Shown piece after piece: positions 1 through 10,133 of a stretch of DNA of 64,000 nucleotides. The stretch comes from Bartonella sp. 220B. Lineage in GTDB: Bacteria; Pseudomonadota; Alphaproteobacteria; Rhizobiales; Rhizobiaceae. The stretch is from assembly GCF_026930205.1 (NCBI RefSeq), contig NZ_JANHOI010000002.1:62001-126000 (forward strand), written 5' to 3'. The translations under genes were made by a program, and so were the position numbers. Under the pieces are notes generated by a model, which made no database searches, was not told the origin of the DNA, and saw only the letters and a program-made list of their open reading frames with translations. The stretch's first letter is position 1. Every line of letters begins with the position of its first letter.

Positions 1-416
1 TGTGGATGAACAGCAACGCGGCTTGCTGCTAAAATATTAGCCGGTCCATCAGCGCCTGCTTCACAAGGTATGCGCATAGCACCCGTTATAACGAGCGGTT
101 CTGCTTTATCCCAATAAAGGGAAAGAAAAAAAGCAGTTTCCTCCAGTGTATCAGTACCTTGGGTTAACACAATACCTTCTGCACCAGCTTTTATTTGTTG
201 TGTTGCCCACTCTATGATTTCAAAAAGGATCTTAAAAGATAAAGATCCACTCGGTAATTGTGTTAATGTTTGCGCATGAATATGAGCAACTTTATTTAAA
301 TCGGGAACACTTTTGATGAGAATATCTGAGGTTAATGTTGGTTGCATTTGGCCAAAATTGTCGGCCGCCATTGCAATTGTTCCTCCCAATGTTCCTATGG
401 CTATTTTTTTCATCAT
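1..416 (-). CDS. ansA: L-asparaginase, N-terminal part (runs off the window)
   Basis: About 138 N-terminal residues are present; the 3' part lies beyond base 1. The protein would hydrolyse L-asparagine to aspartate and ammonia. Both halves of the asparaginase active site are visible: GGTIA at residues 11-15, whose Thr is the usual nucleophile, and QGTDTLEET near residue 90, which carries the second catalytic Thr-Asp pair. The Thr-motif starts only about 10 residues from the N-terminus, with no room for a signal peptide, so a cytoplasmic enzyme is likely. Two adjacent ATG codons (416 and 413) could both start. The gene diverges from hslV across about 200 bp. The family is clear; the symbol is by analogy, as I cannot see the C-terminal half. 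Confidence 0.85.
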   Translation of the reverse strand, partial: MMKKIAIGTLGGTIAMAADNFGQMQPTLTSDILIKSVPDLNKVAHIHAQTLTQLPSGSLSFKILFEIIEWATQQIKAGAEGIVLTQGTDTLEETAFFLSLYWDKAEPLVITGAMRIPCEAGADGPANILAASRVAVHP

Positions 417-621
417 TTTTCCTTTAAAAGACGCAAACTATTTACAAAAACTATTTAGCAACAATTTGCATTGATAACAATGATATCATTTTTTTATTTC
501 AATAAATTGAATTGTGCTGAATCATTGTGTTTTGCAGTGTATGTTCTTAAATAAAGACAATAGTGATTGGATTTTACATTTGATGAAAAGAAAACAATAT
601 TAAGAATAGAGGTCAATATTA

Positions 622-1194
622 ATGAGTTTCCTTATGGAAGAACATAAACCAGACATAATGTATGGTACAACTATTATTACTGTACGAAAAGGTGGCAAAG
701 TTGTGATGGCTGGTGATGGACAGGTATCACTTGGGCAAACGATTATGAAAGGCAATGCACGCAAAGTTCGTCGTATTGGCAAAGGTGGAACAGTTATTGC
801 TGGTTTTGCAGGTGCTACGGCGGATGCTTTCACTTTATTGGAAAGATTGGAAACGAAGCTTGAGCAATATCCTGATCAGCTTATGCGTGCATGTGTAGAA
901 CTTGCAAAAGATTGGCGAACAGACCGCTATTTGCGTCGTCTTGAAGCAATGATGCTGGTAGCTGATAAGAAAATAACTTTAGCGTTAACAGGGCTGGGTG
1001 ATGTTTTAGAGCCAGAAGATGGTGTTATGGCAATTGGTTCTGGAGGCAATTTTGCTCTTTCGGCTGCTCGAGTACTTATGGATATGGACTTGGATGCAGA
1101 AACCATTGCTCGTAAGGCTATGGATATTGCCGCTAAAATTTGTGTTTATACCAATGATCATTTTACGATTGAAACATTGGATGCAGAATTATAA
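622..1194 (+). CDS. hslV: ATP-dependent protease peptidase subunit HslV (ClpQ)
   Basis: Peptidase subunit of the HslUV cytoplasmic protease, a proteasome-like N-terminal threonine hydrolase. The sequence has a 15-residue propeptide ending in Gly, then [19 protein letters not shown], which is the mature HslV N-terminus with catalytic Thr16. The length of 190 residues is slightly above the usual 175-185 because of the propeptide. A GAGG Shine-Dalgarno sits about 10 bases before ATG 622. An inner ATG at 634 would shorten only the propeptide. hslU follows after 20 bases, the standard two-gene operon, so co-expression of peptidase and unfoldase is expected. Confidence 0.97.
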   Translation: MSFLMEEHKPDIMYGTTIITVRKGGKVVMAGDGQVSLGQTIMKGNARKVRRIGKGGTVIAGFAGATADAFTLLERLETKLEQYPDQLMRACVELAKDWRTDRYLRRLEAMMLVADKKITLALTGLGDVLEPEDGVMAIGSGGNFALSAARVLMDMDLDAETIARKAMDIAAKICVYTNDHFTIETLDAEL

Positions 1195-1214
1195 CTTTAG
1201 AGAAAGCTATTTGA

Positions 1215-2525
1215 ATGTGTGTTGTATTTTCCCCTCGTGAGACTGTTTCTGAACTTGATCGTTTTATTATTGGCCAAGATGATGCCAAACGTTCTGTTGC
1301 TATTGCATTGCGTAATCGGTGGCGTAGACAACAGCTTGATGGTCCTATGCGTGAAGAGGTTATGCCAAAAAATATCTTGATGATAGGGCCAACAGGTGTT
1401 GGTAAAACAGGTATAGCGCGTCGATTAGCAAAACTTGCTGGAGCGCCTTTTGTTAAAGTAGAAGCGACTAAATTTACAGAAGTTGGTTATGTAGGACGTG
1501 ATGTTGAGCAAATTATTCGTGACCTTGTTGAGATTGCTATTTCTCTTGTGCGTGAAAAAAAACGAGAGGAAGTTAAAGTAAAGGCACACGTTAATGCTGA
1601 AGAGCGCGTTTTAGATGCTCTTGTTGGAAAGACGGCAAGTCCGGCTACTCGTGATAGTTTTCGCAAAAAATTGCGTGAAGGTGAATTAGATGAGAAAGAG
1701 ATTGAAATTGAAGTAGCCGATAATAACAGCAATAGTGCTTCGACTTTTGATATTCCGGGGATTCCTGGTGCGCAAATGGGAATTATGAATTTGTCAGATA
1801 TTTTTGGAAAAATGGGAGGACGTACAAAGGTCCGCAAAACGACAGTAAAGGATGCTTTTAAACCTCTCATGGATGATGAATCTGAAAAGCTTCTTGATCA
1901 AGATCAAATTATACAAGAAGCACTCCGTGTTACGGAAAATGATGGAATTGTTTTTATCGATGAGATTGATAAAATCGCAACCAGAGATGGTGGAGCAAGT
2001 GCGGCTATTTCGCGTGAGGGTGTTCAACGGGACCTTTTGCCTCTGGTTGAAGGAACAACAATTGCTACAAAGTATGGTCAAGTCAAAACCGATCATATTC
2101 TTTTTATTGCATCAGGTGCGTTTCATGTTTCTAAGCCATCTGACTTATTGCCAGAACTTCAAGGACGTTTACCCATTCGCGTAGAGTTAAATGCTCTCAC
2201 AAGGGAAGATTTACGACGTATTCTAACCGAACCTGAAGCCAGTTTGATTAAGCAATATATTGCTTTAATGGCAACGGAAGAGGTTCATTTAGAAATTACT
2301 GATGATGCGATTGATGCTTTAGCGGATATTGCTGTAGATTTAAACGCAAGGATTGAGAATATCGGGGCACGCCGTTTGCAAACGGTGATGGAACGCGTTT
2401 TAGATGAGATTTCTTTTACAGCACCAGATAGAGCCGGAACATCCTTTAAAGTTGACGCTGCTTATGTAAGACAATCTATAGGTGAGCTTGCTTCTGATAT
2501 CGATCTTTCACGTTTTATTCTTTAG
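1215..2525 (+). CDS. hslU: ATP-dependent protease ATPase subunit HslU (ClpY)
   Basis: AAA+ unfoldase that feeds substrates to HslV. The N-terminus ([16 protein letters not shown]) is the HslU signature. Walker A is GPTGVGKT near residue 60 and Walker B is VFIDEID near residue 245. Between them lies the charged, variable I-domain (about residues 110-240), rich in Lys/Glu. The C-terminus ends DLSRFIL, the short hydrophobic tail that docks into HslV. At 436 residues it is full length. It follows hslV directly, and its stop is 20 bases from the end of the convergent rsmC-like gene. Confidence 0.97.
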   Translation: MCVVFSPRETVSELDRFIIGQDDAKRSVAIALRNRWRRQQLDGPMREEVMPKNILMIGPTGVGKTGIARRLAKLAGAPFVKVEATKFTEVGYVGRDVEQIIRDLVEIAISLVREKKREEVKVKAHVNAEERVLDALVGKTASPATRDSFRKKLREGELDEKEIEIEVADNNSNSASTFDIPGIPGAQMGIMNLSDIFGKMGGRTKVRKTTVKDAFKPLMDDESEKLLDQDQIIQEALRVTENDGIVFIDEIDKIATRDGGASAAISREGVQRDLLPLVEGTTIATKYGQVKTDHILFIASGAFHVSKPSDLLPELQGRLPIRVELNALTREDLRRILTEPEASLIKQYIALMATEEVHLEITDDAIDALADIAVDLNARIENIGARRLQTVMERVLDEISFTAPDRAGTSFKVDAAYVRQSIGELASDIDLSRFIL

Positions 2526-2547
2526 AGTTATTGCTTATTTTCGTCTA

Positions 2548-3543
2548 TCAGCGTGCTTCTATAATTTTGAAACCATGGGCTTTTTCATGTATCAATACTG
2601 TGCGAAAAATGTCCCTTAACAATGTCTCATAAGGCAGGTGGCGGTTAGCAACAAGAAGCAGATTGCCACCTGGCTTTAGGTATTTTGCAGCCTTTATAAT
2701 AAAATGCTGTCCTAATGAAATGTCTGTTGTTTGTTGTGTGTGGAATGGTGGATTGGAAATGATGGTATCATATAGGTCTGTGATCGGTTCACACACGAGA
2801 TCATGCCAATAAAAATGAATCGGACAAGAAGCCGCTTTGTGTTTAAGGTGTTGTTTAGCTGCATTCAAAGCGTTGTAGTCGGCTTCATAGAGGTCAAGAG
2901 CTGTTAATTTTTTACTTTGTTCGAGAGCAGCGTAAGAAAGAAAACCCCAACCAGCACCAAAATCCGCAGTTTTTCCTGAAATAATTTTGCGCATATGGAA
3001 AGCAAGAGCGGCAGATCCCGGATCAATACGGCCGTGTGAAAACATGCCAGAAGTGGTCTGAAATTTATTTTCAAAAGTGAGCGGTGGTGAGCGCAATTGT
3101 GCAATATGCTGTCTCTCTATTTGTTGTGGAACTTGAAGCCAGAAGACCAGTCCATGGTTTTTAGACAATTTATCGGTAACGGGAACAAATGTTTTAACCC
3201 ATTTCATCATTGAGGAAGCGCCGGCAGTTTTATTTCCACCGATAATAATCCATCCACCAGGTTTGACGCATTCTAATAAATCAAGAAAACAATTTTGGTT
3301 AAAACCACGATATTTGCTCAAATGTAAAAGTGCACCATCATAGGTGAAGGTTCTATCTATTTGGGGAGCACAATGAAATTGAGCATTGGCAAATTTTAAA
3401 AAATCCGGTCGCCAAGAGGTTATAATTTTCAAATTTTTTGCCCACTCTGGAGCAGGAATTTCCGTTAAACCAAAACCCAACCAAGATTGACTTGGATTGG
3501 GAAGAGGGAGGCTATGTTTTTTAAAAGGTAAAAACAGCAACAC
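2548..3543 (-). CDS. rsmC: class I SAM-dependent methyltransferase, RsmC-like (16S rRNA guanine-N2)
   Basis: A two-domain RsmC/RlmG-type protein of about 331 residues. The C-terminal half carries the SAM-binding motif (ADFGAGWGFLSYAAL) and the catalytic ISNPPFH motif typical of N2-guanine RNA methyltransferases. The N-terminal half is a degenerate methyltransferase-like domain containing GGWIIIGGNK. The first possible start is TTG 3558, but that codon lies inside the stem/U-tract of the pnp terminator. GTG 3543, with AAAGAG six bases upstream, is the better start, and no earlier ATG exists in frame. The gene lies downstream of pnp on the same strand and converges on hslU. The exact target base (G1207 in Escherichia coli for RsmC) is inferred from the family. 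Confidence 0.8.
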   Translation of the reverse strand: MLLFLPFKKHSLPLPNPSQSWLGFGLTEIPAPEWAKNLKIITSWRPDFLKFANAQFHCAPQIDRTFTYDGALLHLSKYRGFNQNCFLDLLECVKPGGWIIIGGNKTAGASSMMKWVKTFVPVTDKLSKNHGLVFWLQVPQQIERQHIAQLRSPPLTFENKFQTTSGMFSHGRIDPGSAALAFHMRKIISGKTADFGAGWGFLSYAALEQSKKLTALDLYEADYNALNAAKQHLKHKAASCPIHFYWHDLVCEPITDLYDTIISNPPFHTQQTTDISLGQHFIIKAAKYLKPGGNLLLVANRHLPYETLLRDIFRTVLIHEKAHGFKIIEAR

Positions 3544-3556
3544 ATATAGCTCTTTC

Positions 3557-3598
3557 AAAATAAAATGCCATTCTAATATGAGGATGGCATTTTATTTT
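3557..3598 (-). terminator. intrinsic terminator after pnp
   Basis: A 15-bp perfect inverted repeat (AAAATAAAATGCCAT and its complement) with a 12-base loop, ending in a T-run on the minus strand. It lies 17 bases after the pnp stop. The distal arm ends just before the RsmC-like start region, so it should separate pnp from that gene. Confidence 0.8.
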
Positions 3599-3614
3599 TC
3601 GATAAGAAGGCAAA

Positions 3615-5750
3615 TTACCCTTCTTTTACTGGATTATCATTTGTAATTTCTTTACCGGTTTGTTGATCGATGATTTTCATTGATAACCGGACTTTACCAC
3701 GCTCATCAAAGCCCATTAATTTGACCCAAACTTTATCACCTTCTTTAACAACGTCTGTTGTTTTTGTGACGCGTTGTGATGCGAGTTGAGAGATGTGAAC
3801 GAGTCCATCACGTGAGCCAAAGAAGTTTACAAATGCACCGAATTCTGCAGTTTTCACAACTGTTCCTTGGTAGATAGCACCAACTTCAGGTTCATCAACA
3901 ATGGAATGAATCCAGCGTTTTGCTGCTTCAATGGTTTTAGCATCGGCAGAAGCAATTTTAATTGTTCCATCATCTTCAATATTGATTTTTGCTCCAGTTT
4001 GTTCAACGATTTCTCGAATAACTTTACCACCAGAACCAATAACATCCCGAATTTTATCAACAGGAATGTTCATCACTTCGATGCGCGGAGAAAATTCGCT
4101 GAGTTCAGCACGGGCACTGGTTAAAGCTTTAGCCATTTCATTAAGAATATGGATTCGACCACTTTTAGCTTGCTCGAGTGCGATTTTCATAATTTCTTCG
4201 GTAATACCATCAATTTTGATATCCATTTGCAAGGCGGTAATACCATTTTCTGTTCCTGCTACTTTGAAATCCATATCTCCGAGATGATCTTCATCTCCTA
4301 AAATATCAGACAACACAGCAAAGTGTTCCCCTTCTTTAATCAAGCCCATAGCAATACCTGCGACAGGGCGTGCCAAAGGAACACCGGCATCCATAAGAGC
4401 AAGTGAAGTGCCGCAAACGGTTGCCATGGAGGAAGATCCATTGGATTCAGTAATTTCTGAGACAGCACGAATTGTATAGGGGAAGGATTCTTTTGTTGGC
4501 AACATAGGATGAATTGCACGCCATGCTAATTTTCCATGCCCAATTTCGCGACGTCCAGGAGAGCCAAGACGCCCTGTTTCTCCTACGGAAAATGGTGGAA
4601 AATTATAATGGAGGAGAAATGTTTCCTTATACATACCTGTTAAGGAGTCAACATATTGTTCATCCTCACCCGTTCCTAGTGTTGCAACAACAATTGCTTG
4701 TGTTTCTCCACGCGTAAAAAGTGCGGATCCATGCGTACGGGGTAAAATACTCACTTCTGATTGAATGGGGCGTACTGTTGAAAGGTTTCGCCCATCAATA
4801 CGCTTTTGGGTATCAAGAATGTTCCAGCGAACAATTTTTGCTTGCAACTGTTTGAAAACGGTTGAAATTTGGTCTGCACTAAATTTACATTCCTCGTCTG
4901 TTTCTGGCATAAATTTGTTGGTGATTTCCGTTTTTATGGCATCAATTGCAGCATAACGTTCTTGTTTATCTGTAATAGTATAAGCTTTTCGTATATCCTC
5001 TTCAGCCATTTCCCGCATGACTTTTTCAAGATCAGAAAGATCTTCGGGAACAAAATCGCGTGGGTCTTTTGCAGCAACTTCGGCAAGCTTGATGATAGCA
5101 TCAAGAACGGGTTGAAGGCCTTTGTGCCCAAACATAACGGCACCCAACATGATGTCTTCCGGCAATTCATGTGCTTCTGATTCAACCATCAACACAGCGC
5201 TTTCAGTTCCTGCTACAACAAGATCAAGTTTTGATTCTGGCATTTCATCGATATGAGGATTGAGAACATATTGTCCGTTACAATATCCGACACGAGCACC
5301 AGCAATGGGGCCCATGAAAGGAACACCTGATAAGGTCAATGCGGCAGAAGATGCAATCATTGCAAGGATATCGGGATTATTCTCAAGATCATGCTGTATA
5401 ACGGAAACAATGACTTGTGTATCATTTTTATATCCATTGGCGAAGAGGGGGCGAATTGGGCGATCAATCAAACGTGAAATCAAAGTTTCATTTTCGGTTG
5501 GTCTGCTTTCCCGTTTTAAATAACCGCCGGGTATTCTACCAACAGCATAAGATTTTTCTTGATAATTAACGGTAAGTGGAAAAAAGTCTTGGTCTGGTTT
5601 TGGACTTTTTGCTGATACAACGGTTGCTAAGACAATAGTTTCTCCGTAGGTAGCAATCACTGCACCATCAGCTTGACGGGCTATTTTTCCTGTTTCAATG
5701 GTGAGTGGCCGCCCAGCCCATTCAATTTCTATCTTGTGCGTTTTGAACAT
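3615..5750 (-). CDS. pnp: polyribonucleotide nucleotidyltransferase (PNPase)
   Basis: Phosphorolytic 3'-5' exoribonuclease of mRNA decay and a degradosome component. At 711 residues it shows the full family architecture: a first RNase PH domain (about 12-140), an all-helical linker, a second RNase PH domain (about 320-460) with [15 protein letters not shown] containing the catalytic Asp residues, a KH domain with [13 protein letters not shown] (about 560), and a C-terminal S1 domain ([18 protein letters not shown], about 640). The start ATG 5750 has AAGGAT eight bases upstream. It follows rpsO, the usual rpsO-pnp arrangement, but a terminator hairpin and about 250 bp separate the two here. 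Confidence 0.98.
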   Translation of the reverse strand: MFKTHKIEIEWAGRPLTIETGKIARQADGAVIATYGETIVLATVVSAKSPKPDQDFFPLTVNYQEKSYAVGRIPGGYLKRESRPTENETLISRLIDRPIRPLFANGYKNDTQVIVSVIQHDLENNPDILAMIASSAALTLSGVPFMGPIAGARVGYCNGQYVLNPHIDEMPESKLDLVVAGTESAVLMVESEAHELPEDIMLGAVMFGHKGLQPVLDAIIKLAEVAAKDPRDFVPEDLSDLEKVMREMAEEDIRKAYTITDKQERYAAIDAIKTEITNKFMPETDEECKFSADQISTVFKQLQAKIVRWNILDTQKRIDGRNLSTVRPIQSEVSILPRTHGSALFTRGETQAIVVATLGTGEDEQYVDSLTGMYKETFLLHYNFPPFSVGETGRLGSPGRREIGHGKLAWRAIHPMLPTKESFPYTIRAVSEITESNGSSSMATVCGTSLALMDAGVPLARPVAGIAMGLIKEGEHFAVLSDILGDEDHLGDMDFKVAGTENGITALQMDIKIDGITEEIMKIALEQAKSGRIHILNEMAKALTSARAELSEFSPRIEVMNIPVDKIRDVIGSGGKVIREIVEQTGAKINIEDDGTIKIASADAKTIEAAKRWIHSIVDEPEVGAIYQGTVVKTAEFGAFVNFFGSRDGLVHISQLASQRVTKTTDVVKEGDKVWVKLMGFDERGKVRLSMKIIDQQTGKEITNDNPVKEG

Positions 5751-5955
5751 TTTTTATCCTTAATGACCAGTGTTCATATTTTTAAGTGCTCGCACTCTGA
5801 TTTTGCGGAGCATATTTTAAAGCTATGGGCAAGACAACGAGACACTTCTGTTTATTCGCGAGAAGAGAGAAGTAAATCGCAATTTAAAGACGAAGCAACG
5901 AGCAATCCTGCCCCATGATGATTATTCGCCAGTTTTTAACTAAAACCAGTAATGA

Positions 5956-5994
5956 AAAATGGGCGGCTTTTTAGAAAGACCACCCACCCATTTT
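5956..5994 (-). terminator. terminator downstream of rpsO
   Basis: On the minus strand AAAATGGGTGG and CCGCCCATTTT form an 11-bp stem (one G-U pair) around a 17-base loop, followed by further T residues. It starts 5 bases after the rpsO stop. Some read-through to pnp would be consistent with the usual rpsO-pnp co-transcription. Confidence 0.7.
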
Positions 5995-5998
5995 CCTT

Positions 5999-6268
5999 TT
6001 AGCGGCGCAAACCTAACTTCCTAATAAGTGTCTGATAACGATTTTGGTCAACTCCTTTCAGGTAATCAAGAAGACGACGACGTTGGGAGACCATCTTCAA
6101 AAGACCACGACGAGAATGGTTATCCTTTTTATGAGATTTAAAATGGTTCGTTAAGTTAGAAATACGTTCAGAAAGTACAGCGACCTGTACTTCTGGTGAT
6201 CCTGTATCACCGACTTTATTTGCGTATTCTGCAACAAGAGCTTGTTTACGTTCAGCTGTAATCGACAT
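5999..6268 (-). CDS. rpsO: 30S ribosomal protein S15
   Basis: Primary 16S rRNA-binding protein of the small-subunit platform. The 89 residues match the universal S15 length, and the signature segments are visible: [17 protein letters not shown], the [19 protein letters not shown] helix-loop-helix, and RRRLLDYL near the C-terminus. An AAGGAT ribosome-binding site precedes ATG 6268. It lies between truB and pnp in the conserved order truB-rpsO-pnp, although here an MFS gene on the other strand separates it from truB. Confidence 0.98.
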   Translation of the reverse strand: MSITAERKQALVAEYANKVGDTGSPEVQVAVLSERISNLTNHFKSHKKDNHSRRGLLKMVSQRRRLLDYLKGVDQNRYQTLIRKLGLRR

Positions 6269-6586
6269 CGTATTATCCTTTCAAAAAATAAAGAAACAAA
6301 AGTCACCCATAGCCGAGATGTCGTTCAGCAAGGGTCTATGAAGAAACCAGAAGAGTTGAAAGCTCTCACCTGCTTTAGCGTTTATATAGGAAGGCGAGTT
6401 AAAATACTAGTCCTTAAAAGCATCTTGAAAACCTTCTTTAGAGAAAGGAGTTTGTTTTGAAATATTGATTTTAAGAGAATTTTATGAGAACTTTTAAAGA
6501 ATTATGCATTCTTTTGATACAAAGATGACTGCTTTATAGAGTGTGTGTGGTAAGAAAAGCGATAAATATCGATTAAGAGGCAAAAG
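6269..6586. other. divergent intergenic region rpsO / MFS gene
   Basis: About 320 bp containing the rpsO promoter/leader on one side and the MFS gene promoter on the other. rpsO leaders often carry a translational operator, but I could not identify a specific fold. No convincing ORF: the open frame across 6242-6460 has no ribosome-binding site and no recognisable motifs. Confidence 0.5.
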
Positions 6587-8215
6587 ATGCAGAGCATTGC
6601 AACATTAAAACTTTTTCATAATTCGGTATTTCGAAATTTGTGGTCATCCACTCTTATTTCTAATTTAGGGGGGCTTATTCAAGCTGTAGGAGCAGGTTGG
6701 TTAATGGCGTTGATAAGTTCTTCGCACTCCATGGTTGGACTTGTTCAAAGCGCTACCACATTACCACTTGTGATGTTTTCTCTGATGGCAGGGGCATTAG
6801 CTGACAATTTTAATCGGCGCCAAATTATGTTGTGTGCCCAGATTATAATGATGGTTATATCCATGAGTTTAGCTATTTTATCCTATATCGGCTTTTTAAC
6901 ACCAGGGCTTCTTTTATGCTTTACGTTTTTGATTGGGTGTGGAACAGCCTTTTATAATCCTTCTTGGCAGGCAACAATAGGAGACATTGTGAGCAGGGAA
7001 AATATTCCTGCTGCTGTGAGTTTAAACAGTGTTGGCTTTAATTTGATGCGTAGTGTTGGTCCTGCTATTGGCGGTGCTATTATTGCAACTCTGGGTGCAG
7101 CCGCAGCCTTCTTATTTAATGCGATAAGTTACATTCCTTTAATTGGTGCTTTGTTTTTCTGGAAACCGAGCTATGAAAATAACAGATTGCCACGCGAAAG
7201 GCTTTTAGGAGCTGTTTCAGATGGTTTGCGTTATGTTGCGATGTCACCTAATCTTCTCAGTATTATGGTGAGGGCATTCCTTTTTGGTATTGGAGCGATT
7301 TCGATTTTGGCACTCTTACCAATTGTTGTACATAAAATTCTTGGAGGAAGCGCTCTTCTTTATGGAACATTGCTTGGGTGTTTTGGTCTTGGAGCTATGA
7401 CGGCTGGTATGATTAATTCATCTGTACGGCGTTTTTTTCGTTTAGAGACGATTATTGCAAGTTCATTTACTGGTTTTGCCTTTTCTTGCTTTTTTTTAGC
7501 AATGAGCCGTTCATTAATTGTAAGCCATATTGCTTTGTTTCCTGCAGGCTTATGTTGGGTTTTGGCATTGTCTTTATTTAATACATCTGTACAGCTTTCT
7601 ACACCGCGTTGGGTTGTTGCACGTGCTTTAGCGCTTTATCAAACAGCATCTTATGGAGGAATGGCAATTGGAAGCATAATTTGGGGTGTTTTGGCTGATG
7701 GTTATTCTCCTACCGTTGCTTTGAGTGTTTGTTCTCTTTTCTTGGTTTTTGGAGCCCTTGCGGGGATAAAGTTTAGAATTCAGGAAATACCTCAAATAGA
7801 TTTGGATCCGCTTGATCATTTCAGAGAACCAGAGCTTTTACTTGACTTAAAAGCACAAAGTGGTCCGATTATGATTATGATCGATTATCAAATTCATGAA
7901 AATGATCTCGAAGAATTTCTCAAAGTGATGACACGTCGTCGCCATATTCGTTTACGTGATGGCGCTCGCCAATGGGTTCTCTTACGAGACCTTGAAAGAC
8001 CTGAATATTGGACAGAAGTTTATCATATGCCAACATGGGTAGATTATTTACGCCATAATCACCGTCGCATAAAAGCAGACGCAGAGGTGAATAAGCTTCT
8101 GCGTCATTTAAATCGTGCACCTGATGGGATAAGAGTTCACCGCATGATTGAGCGGCAGACAATACCACAAGCCAATGAGATGCTTTTAAAGTCCTCTGCT
8201 GATCAATTACCTTAA
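6587..8215 (+). CDS. MFS exporter with C-terminal monooxygenase-like (ABM) domain
   Basis: A 542-residue inner-membrane protein. Residues about 10-400 form a twelve-segment major-facilitator fold of the EntS/MFS_3 type; ADNFNRRQIM after the second segment is the family loop motif. Residues about 425-530 are soluble, and IMIMIDYQIHENDLEEFLKV plus HMPTWVDYLRHNHR resemble a dimeric alpha-beta barrel (antibiotic biosynthesis monooxygenase-like) domain. This fusion is known in proteobacterial MFS_3 proteins. ATG 6587 has AAGAGG eight bases upstream. It stands alone, transcribed against both neighbours. Substrate unknown; siderophore or drug export is possible but not shown. Confidence 0.85.
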   Translation: MQSIATLKLFHNSVFRNLWSSTLISNLGGLIQAVGAGWLMALISSSHSMVGLVQSATTLPLVMFSLMAGALADNFNRRQIMLCAQIIMMVISMSLAILSYIGFLTPGLLLCFTFLIGCGTAFYNPSWQATIGDIVSRENIPAAVSLNSVGFNLMRSVGPAIGGAIIATLGAAAAFLFNAISYIPLIGALFFWKPSYENNRLPRERLLGAVSDGLRYVAMSPNLLSIMVRAFLFGIGAISILALLPIVVHKILGGSALLYGTLLGCFGLGAMTAGMINSSVRRFFRLETIIASSFTGFAFSCFFLAMSRSLIVSHIALFPAGLCWVLALSLFNTSVQLSTPRWVVARALALYQTASYGGMAIGSIIWGVLADGYSPTVALSVCSLFLVFGALAGIKFRIQEIPQIDLDPLDHFREPELLLDLKAQSGPIMIMIDYQIHENDLEEFLKVMTRRRHIRLRDGARQWVLLRDLERPEYWTEVYHMPTWVDYLRHNHRRIKADAEVNKLLRHLNRAPDGIRVHRMIERQTIPQANEMLLKSSADQLP

Positions 8216-8635
8216 AGATAAGGGGAGAATTATACAGGAAGTTTATTTTTATGGAATGAATTTGTTAATATGGACAGAAGAAAAAAGAGATATTTCAATG
8301 AGCACTTTATGCCGTTGGTAAGTTGAGGATAGATTTCTGTTGAATAAACAGTCGAAGATTATAAGTGTTGTATTTTATTTAAACTCAAGCCTTTCCCATT
8401 CTATAAAATTTTCTTAACACTAAAGATATGCACGTATATCCAGTAATGATCAGAAATAATTTAAAACAACAAAAACAAATTCTTGTGCTTTTTTATTTAT
8501 AACAAGAAAAGGTTCGACTTATGCATACCTCACGAATTGAGGATTGATATGGATTATCATAAAAGGGTAAAGCAATGAAAAAAGCTTCTTCGTTTGATTG
8601 ATATAAAGAATATCTTTTTAAGAGGCTGTTATGAA
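8216..8635. other. intergenic region without recognised gene
   Basis: About 420 bp between the convergent MFS and truB genes. AT-rich, with several stops in every frame. No terminator of clear strength and no RNA gene recognised. Confidence 0.5.
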
Positions 8636-9595
8636 TCAAATTGTGAAAATCCGCTTTGGTTTGAACAAGCTTTTATCGAGAGAGCCTATAGCAAGAAGTT
8701 GGCCTTTGTAGATGACACAAACCTCATCTTCATCAAGAGGTACCTCGTGATGACAAAGAGGTATAGGAATGCCCATCATGACCCGCTGTGCTTGGGTTTC
8801 GCTAAGGGTGTAATGAGAGAGGCAATCCAGTGCGGCGCCTGTTTCAATTAAAAGTGCATCAAGTGTTGAAAAGTTTCTTTTGGAAGAAGTATCATTCTCA
8901 TTTGTTGCATTTTTTTCCAGTGCTACCGCTTTTAATTCGTCCCATGTGATAAGATCATCTTCGCCAAAGGGAGCCACTGCGATACGTCTTAAATCAGCAA
9001 TATGCCCATAACAACCAAGATCACGTCCCATATCGCGCGCTAAGGAGCGCACATAGGTTCCTTTTCCGCAGGTTATTTCAAAGAGTGAACAATCTTTGTT
9101 AGGATTTTCTATTAATTTAAAAGTTTCTATTTCCACTTGGCGCGGTGGAATGTCAACAATCTCACCTTCTCGGGCTAGATCATAGGCGCGGTTACCAGAA
9201 ATTTTAATTGCCGAAAATTGTGGAGGTGTTTGTAAAATAACACCTGTATATTGAGGAAGAAGAGCGAGTATCTCTTCTTGTGTTGGACGTTTGAGAGATG
9301 TTTTTGTTATTTCCCCCTCGAGATCGTCTGTTAAACGCTCTTCTCCCCAAGCGATTTGAAAACGGTAGGTTTTGGTACCTTGCATCACATAAGGTACGGT
9401 TTTAGTTGCTTCGCCCAATGCAATAGGTAGGAGACCAGAAGCAAGAGGATCCAGTGTCCCTGCATGTCCTGCTTTTTGTGCATGAAAGAGCCATTTGATT
9501 TGTGAAACAGCTTCTGTTGATCTCATTCCATTTGGTTTATCAAATATGACCCAGCCAGAAACAGAACGGCCTTTTCTTTTATGTTGCCGTGCCAT
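8636..9595 (-). CDS. truB: tRNA pseudouridine(55) synthase TruB
   Basis: Makes pseudouridine 55 in the T-loop of tRNAs. The catalytic segment [23 protein letters not shown] carries the invariant Asp. [16 protein letters not shown] near the N-terminus and [12 protein letters not shown] are also TruB signatures, and a C-terminal PUA-like region follows. The start at ATG 9595 (MARQHKRKG) gives 319 residues and has GAGGAT seven bases upstream. The longer frame to 9619 would overlap rbfA without a ribosome-binding site. It lies 4 bases after rbfA and is the last gene of the nusA-infB operon. Confidence 0.96.
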   Translation of the reverse strand: MARQHKRKGRSVSGWVIFDKPNGMRSTEAVSQIKWLFHAQKAGHAGTLDPLASGLLPIALGEATKTVPYVMQGTKTYRFQIAWGEERLTDDLEGEITKTSLKRPTQEEILALLPQYTGVILQTPPQFSAIKISGNRAYDLAREGEIVDIPPRQVEIETFKLIENPNKDCSLFEITCGKGTYVRSLARDMGRDLGCYGHIADLRRIAVAPFGEDDLITWDELKAVALEKNATNENDTSSKRNFSTLDALLIETGAALDCLSHYTLSETQAQRVMMGIPIPLCHHEVPLDEDEVCVIYKGQLLAIGSLDKSLFKPKRIFTI

Positions 9596-9599
9596 ATTT

Positions 9600-10007
9600 C
9601 TAATCCTCAAGCTTATCACTATGGTGAAGATCGCGGGCTACCTCAGGTGAGCGAAGCAGGGTATCAATTTTTAAAAAATTATCAAAACTACTATCAAGTC
9701 GAAAACGCAGTTCAGGCATATATTTCATTTGACGCAATGCGTGACTAATTTCTCCACGGATAAAACGGCTATGTTTATTGAGGATATCAACGACACAATC
9801 ATAAGACGCATTTTTGAGAGTGCTGAGGGGAGAAATAAAGCAGGTAGCAATTTTTAAATCTGGTGACATGCGTACTTCAGAGACAGAAATCACCATATTT
9901 TTCAAGACATCATCAAGTAAAACACCGCGCTGTAGTACATGGGATACTGCGTGGCGCACTTGTTCTCCTACTCTGAGTTGCCGTTGTGATGGCCCTGCAT
10001 TTTTCAT
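9600..10007 (-). CDS. rbfA: 30S ribosome-binding factor RbfA
   Basis: Cold-shock ribosome maturation factor that binds the 30S subunit near the 5' helix of 16S rRNA. The protein has 135 residues with the RbfA KH-type core: [22 protein letters not shown] at the N-terminus and [20 protein letters not shown] in the middle, then [16 protein letters not shown]. It sits between infB (126 bp upstream) and truB (4 bp downstream), the usual infB-rbfA-truB order. Confidence 0.95.
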   Translation of the reverse strand: MKNAGPSQRQLRVGEQVRHAVSHVLQRGVLLDDVLKNMVISVSEVRMSPDLKIATCFISPLSTLKNASYDCVVDILNKHSRFIRGEISHALRQMKYMPELRFRLDSSFDNFLKIDTLLRSPEVARDLHHSDKLED

Positions 10008-10133
10008 CGAAATTTTATCCTTGTTACAATTACTTTTCTTTTGATCATCTTAAAAGATTTAAAAAGAACGAAGCACTTGCACATAAACCCCAATAACTTT
10101 TTTCATTTTTAGGAATAAAGCCATTGGATTATT

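Noticed and set aside
3541-3558. TTG 3558 as the start of the RsmC-like gene
   Set aside because: It lies in the terminator U-tract without a ribosome-binding site; GTG 3543 has AAAGAG at correct spacing.
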